64,000 nt of DNA from Botrimarina mediterranea (GTDB lineage: Bacteria > Planctomycetota > Planctomycetia > Pirellulales > Lacipirellulaceae), in NCBI RefSeq assembly GCF_007753265.1, contig NZ_CP036349.1, positions 2,389,363 to 2,453,362 on the forward strand, given 5' to 3'. Shown here one piece after another: positions 61,886-64,000 of this stretch; position 1 is the first letter of the stretch, and each line of letters starts with the position of its first letter. The notes beneath the pieces were generated by a model, which had not been told where the DNA came from, made no database searches, and worked only from the letters and a program-made list of their open reading frames with translations. The position numbers and the translations under genes were made by a program.

Positions 61886-62923
61886 TCACATAGTGAAACA
61901 CGTCTCGTCTCGGAGCACCCCGCCACATCCGGCCCGCCGTGGCCGGGAAACCACGCCTTGCTCGACGGTCACGCCAACCGCCGGGTCGGACGCAAGTAGC
62001 AGGGCGCCGTCTAGATCGCAATAATCCAGGAGCGGCAAGAGCTGCGTCGCCGCGGAGATGCCAATCGAACTTTCGACCATACAGCCCACCATCGTCCGGA
62101 GGCCAAGCGATCGTGCTTCTTGCAACATTTGTACTGCCGGCGTTAATCCGCCGCACTTGCAAAGCTTGATGTTGACGCCGTGGAAGAGTTCCGCACAGCG
62201 CTCGATGTCGGCGGGAACGCAACAGCTCTCGTCGGCGATGATCGGCAATGCGGATTCCTCTCGCACCCATTTATGCTCGGAGGGGGGGGCGTTGGCGGGG
62301 AGCGGCTGTTCGATGAACTCCACCCCCAATTGACTAAGCGCCTCCGATTTTTCGACCGTTTCTCTTGAACTCCAGGCGCAGTTGGCGTCAACACGGATGA
62401 GCGCGTCCGTGTGCCCACGCAATGCGGCGATGACCTCCAAATCCTGTGAAGTTCCCAGCTTGACCTTGTAGATTCCCCAGCCCGGATTGAGCTGAAACTC
62501 TCTGACGACCTGACTAGGAGTCCCGACGCTTAAGGTCCAACTCGAAGGCGGAGGACTGCCCCACGACAGCCCTAGGGTTTCCCAGCAGCACTGCCCCGCT
62601 GACTTGGAAAACAAATCGTGTGCGGCCATGTCCAGAGCGGATAACGCGAACAGATCGCCCGCCAAAGTCTCGTTCAGCTCCTTCCAAAGCTGATCACCCG
62701 AGGCAAGTGAACACGACTCAACCTCTCGATTGACGCTTTTAAGCGAAGCGACGATCGATTCGACCTTATGCCCGTAGTAGTCGCTTTCGTTGACTTCGCC
62801 GTAGCCGACGACTCCCAACAGCTCGAGCCTAACGATCACCGTCCGCTGACTAGTGATCGTGCCACGCGAGATGGTGAAGGGGCGCGCCAGGGGTGAATCG
62901 AGGACCTGGATTTCTAACTTCAT
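61886..62923 (-). CDS. Enolase-superfamily epimerase (dipeptide or N-acyl-glutamate), DgcA-like
   Basis: 345 aa from the ATG at 62923, overlapping the stop of DUF1611 as ATGA. MLE-type barrel: catalytic Lys in YKVKLG, RVDANCAW and EQPLPANAP and ADESC (metal ligands), second Lys in NIKLCKCGGL. This is the L-Ala-D/L-Glu epimerase/N-acetyl-D-glutamate racemase branch. Pairing with a DUF1611 gene is the known dgcN-dgcA arrangement for D-glutamate use. Confidence 0.88.
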   Translation of the reverse strand: MKLEIQVLDSPLARPFTISRGTITSQRTVIVRLELLGVVGYGEVNESDYYGHKVESIVASLKSVNREVESCSLASGDQLWKELNETLAGDLFALSALDMAAHDLFSKSAGQCCWETLGLSWGSPPPSSWTLSVGTPSQVVREFQLNPGWGIYKVKLGTSQDLEVIAALRGHTDALIRVDANCAWSSRETVEKSEALSQLGVEFIEQPLPANAPPSEHKWVREESALPIIADESCCVPADIERCAELFHGVNIKLCKCGGLTPAVQMLQEARSLGLRTMVGCMVESSIGISAATQLLPLLDYCDLDGALLLASDPAVGVTVEQGVVSRPRRAGCGGVLRDETCFTM

Positions 62924-63975
62924 TGGAGTATCTCGTCTCGGTAACTCAGGACAGCGTCGACTAGCACACCCGCTCCGTCTCGATACACGTCGCATGCTGG
63001 AAGCTGAAGCGATTCAGAGACCCTGACGCATTCATGCGCGGCTTCGGATTCACTAAGGCCGTGGCTGTTGATTGCTATTCCGATGACCTTGGCGGCGGCG
63101 CGTACGCTCGCGATCCTCTCGTACAGTTCCACCAAACGGATCAGTGGCACAAGCTGCGCGTGAGGAAGACCGAGAACCGCTTTCCGAGCGGGCGCGTAGC
63201 ACATCACTAGCCCTTGCGGCGCGCAGCCGTGCAGCAGTCCGAGCGTCACACCAGAGAAGCTCGGGTGCGCCAGACTCCCTTGCCCCTCGATCAGTACAAA
63301 ATCGTGATGCTGTTCCGCGACGACTTGCGATTCGATCGCCCCGCTGATGAAGTCAGCGACCACGGCGTCGACAGGTATGCCTGCGCCGTCGATCATGATT
63401 CCCGTTTGGCCCGTGGCCACAAAGCTAGAATCATGGCCGCGCCGTTTAAGTTCACGGTCGATTTCGATCGCCGAGACCATTTTTCCAACGCTGCAGTCTT
63501 GTCCGACCGTGTGGATACGCAGATTAGACCTGCGGAAGGCGACGCCGCCAGCTACCCGCGAATGCCCGTTCTTGCGGATGTCGATGATCCGAACATCGTG
63601 CCGTTGTGCGAGTTCAGCAAACTCCGGATCTTCGGAGACGAACTCGTGAAGACCGGAGACGATGTCGATCCCACGCCGCAGGCAGCCAGCGATCGCAGGC
63701 CGCCACTCGATGGGGAGCTTTCCGCCGGCTGGGGCGATACCGATGAACAGAGCATCTGCCGGGGGGATCTCATCAAGACTACCACAGATCGGAGTTTCAC
63801 CCCCGGCTCCAAATACCTCCTGACAACGCTTCCCAGCGACGCTGCTGTCGAGGACGGCAGTGACGTGCTCTTGACGATAGCGCAACAAACTAATGGCGGT
63901 CTTCGCGAATCCCGAGTTGGCCTGCCCCTCGGTGAAAACGATAATTCGCTGGTAGTTGCGGAGCACCTCCGCCAT
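62920..63975 (-). CDS. DUF1611 protein, DgcN-like D-glutamate N-acetyltransferase
   Basis: 351 aa. N-terminal Rossmann-like domain (RIIVFTEGQANSGFAKTAIS), then a P-loop-type C-terminal domain with VGQDCSVGKMVSAIEIDREL, ATGQTGIMIDGAGIPVDAVV and IEGQGSLAHPSFSGVTLG. DUF1611 members include DgcN, which acetylates D-glutamate. It is the first gene of a coupled run with the epimerase. D-Glu from peptidoglycan is the likely substrate. Confidence 0.85.
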   Translation of the reverse strand: MAEVLRNYQRIIVFTEGQANSGFAKTAISLLRYRQEHVTAVLDSSVAGKRCQEVFGAGGETPICGSLDEIPPADALFIGIAPAGGKLPIEWRPAIAGCLRRGIDIVSGLHEFVSEDPEFAELAQRHDVRIIDIRKNGHSRVAGGVAFRRSNLRIHTVGQDCSVGKMVSAIEIDRELKRRGHDSSFVATGQTGIMIDGAGIPVDAVVADFISGAIESQVVAEQHHDFVLIEGQGSLAHPSFSGVTLGLLHGCAPQGLVMCYAPARKAVLGLPHAQLVPLIRLVELYERIASVRAAAKVIGIAINSHGLSESEAAHECVRVSESLQLPACDVYRDGAGVLVDAVLSYRDEILQ

Positions 63976-64000
63976 AACGCCTGACTCAGCACAAGTCCTA

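Noticed and set aside
61845-62270. N-terminal extension of the serine hydrolase
   Set aside because: Overlaps the epimerase gene in another frame; a signal-peptide start at 61844 is present.
1-64000. CRISPR arrays, rRNA genes, retron-like ncRNA
   Set aside because: No regularly spaced short repeats, rRNA motifs or reverse transcriptase were seen.

Overview
The window looks like a piece of a Planctomycetota genome (probably Pirellulales or a relative). Reasons: GC-rich codon use, DUF1580-type small HTH proteins, tandem-Cys YHS/TRASH-like secreted proteins next to heavy-metal-efflux pumps, planctomycete-type ECF sigma/anti-sigma pairing, and mobile-element genes typical of that phylum. This assignment is inference; there is no rRNA here to prove it.

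Region 1 (1-27,400) is a copper/heavy-metal resistance island. It holds two CusB-CusA RND pump sets (one CusA cut by the window start), two TolC-family outer-membrane channels, a multicopper oxidase with a Tat signal, a YHS+HMBD copper P1B-ATPase, a CsoR repressor, a four-helix Csp/DUF326 copper-storage protein, an ECF sigma factor with a Cys-bearing anti-sigma factor, a SpoIIE-type phosphatase receptor, and many small secreted or lipid-anchored Cys-rich proteins. The CsoR part appears to be a regulon: near-identical 17-bp palindromes (ATACCCC-N3-GGGGTAT type) lie 50-70 bp ahead of csp-csoR, tolC-MCO and copA.

Region 2 (27,400-32,160) has a strong intergenic hairpin and then a three-gene + strand operon: a ribbon-helix-helix-like small protein, an AAA ATPase and an S8 serine protease. 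The last two match the IetAS-type plasmid-incompatibility/anti-phage pair.

Region 3 (32,174-55,708) is accreted mobile DNA. A 20-22 bp core taken from the anticodon-loop/3' half of a tRNA-Met(CAT)-like gene occurs as direct repeats at 32,174, 39,487, 55,158 and, with two changes, 55,687. The first segment (7.3 kb) is a self-contained element: tyrosine integrase, rolling-circle-type Rep with candidate origin hairpins, DUF1580 HTH, RHH protein, and an unusual cargo of two papain-like/GNAT fusion paralogs plus an HNH nuclease. The second segment (15.7 kb) is a defence-like island: a SNF2/DEAD helicase with DUF3883, a sacsin/HSP90-like ATPase of 1,432 aa, a small partner and a DUF1156 methylase truncated at the repeat, then an ArdC-type antirestriction zincin, a coiled-coil CHAT (caspase-like) protease, an unknown 364-aa protein and an IS transposase. 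A second, broken DNA methylase begins exactly at the third repeat, and an IS21 fragment lies just past the fourth.

Region 4 (56,058-64,000) is a housekeeping-like catabolic operon on the - strand: DUF1611 (DgcN-like), enolase-superfamily dipeptide/N-acyl-glutamate epimerase (DgcA-like), serine hydrolase, L-serine ammonia-lyase, KBL-type PLP enzyme and a DUF819 membrane protein. It probably uses D-amino acids or cell-wall-derived dipeptides.
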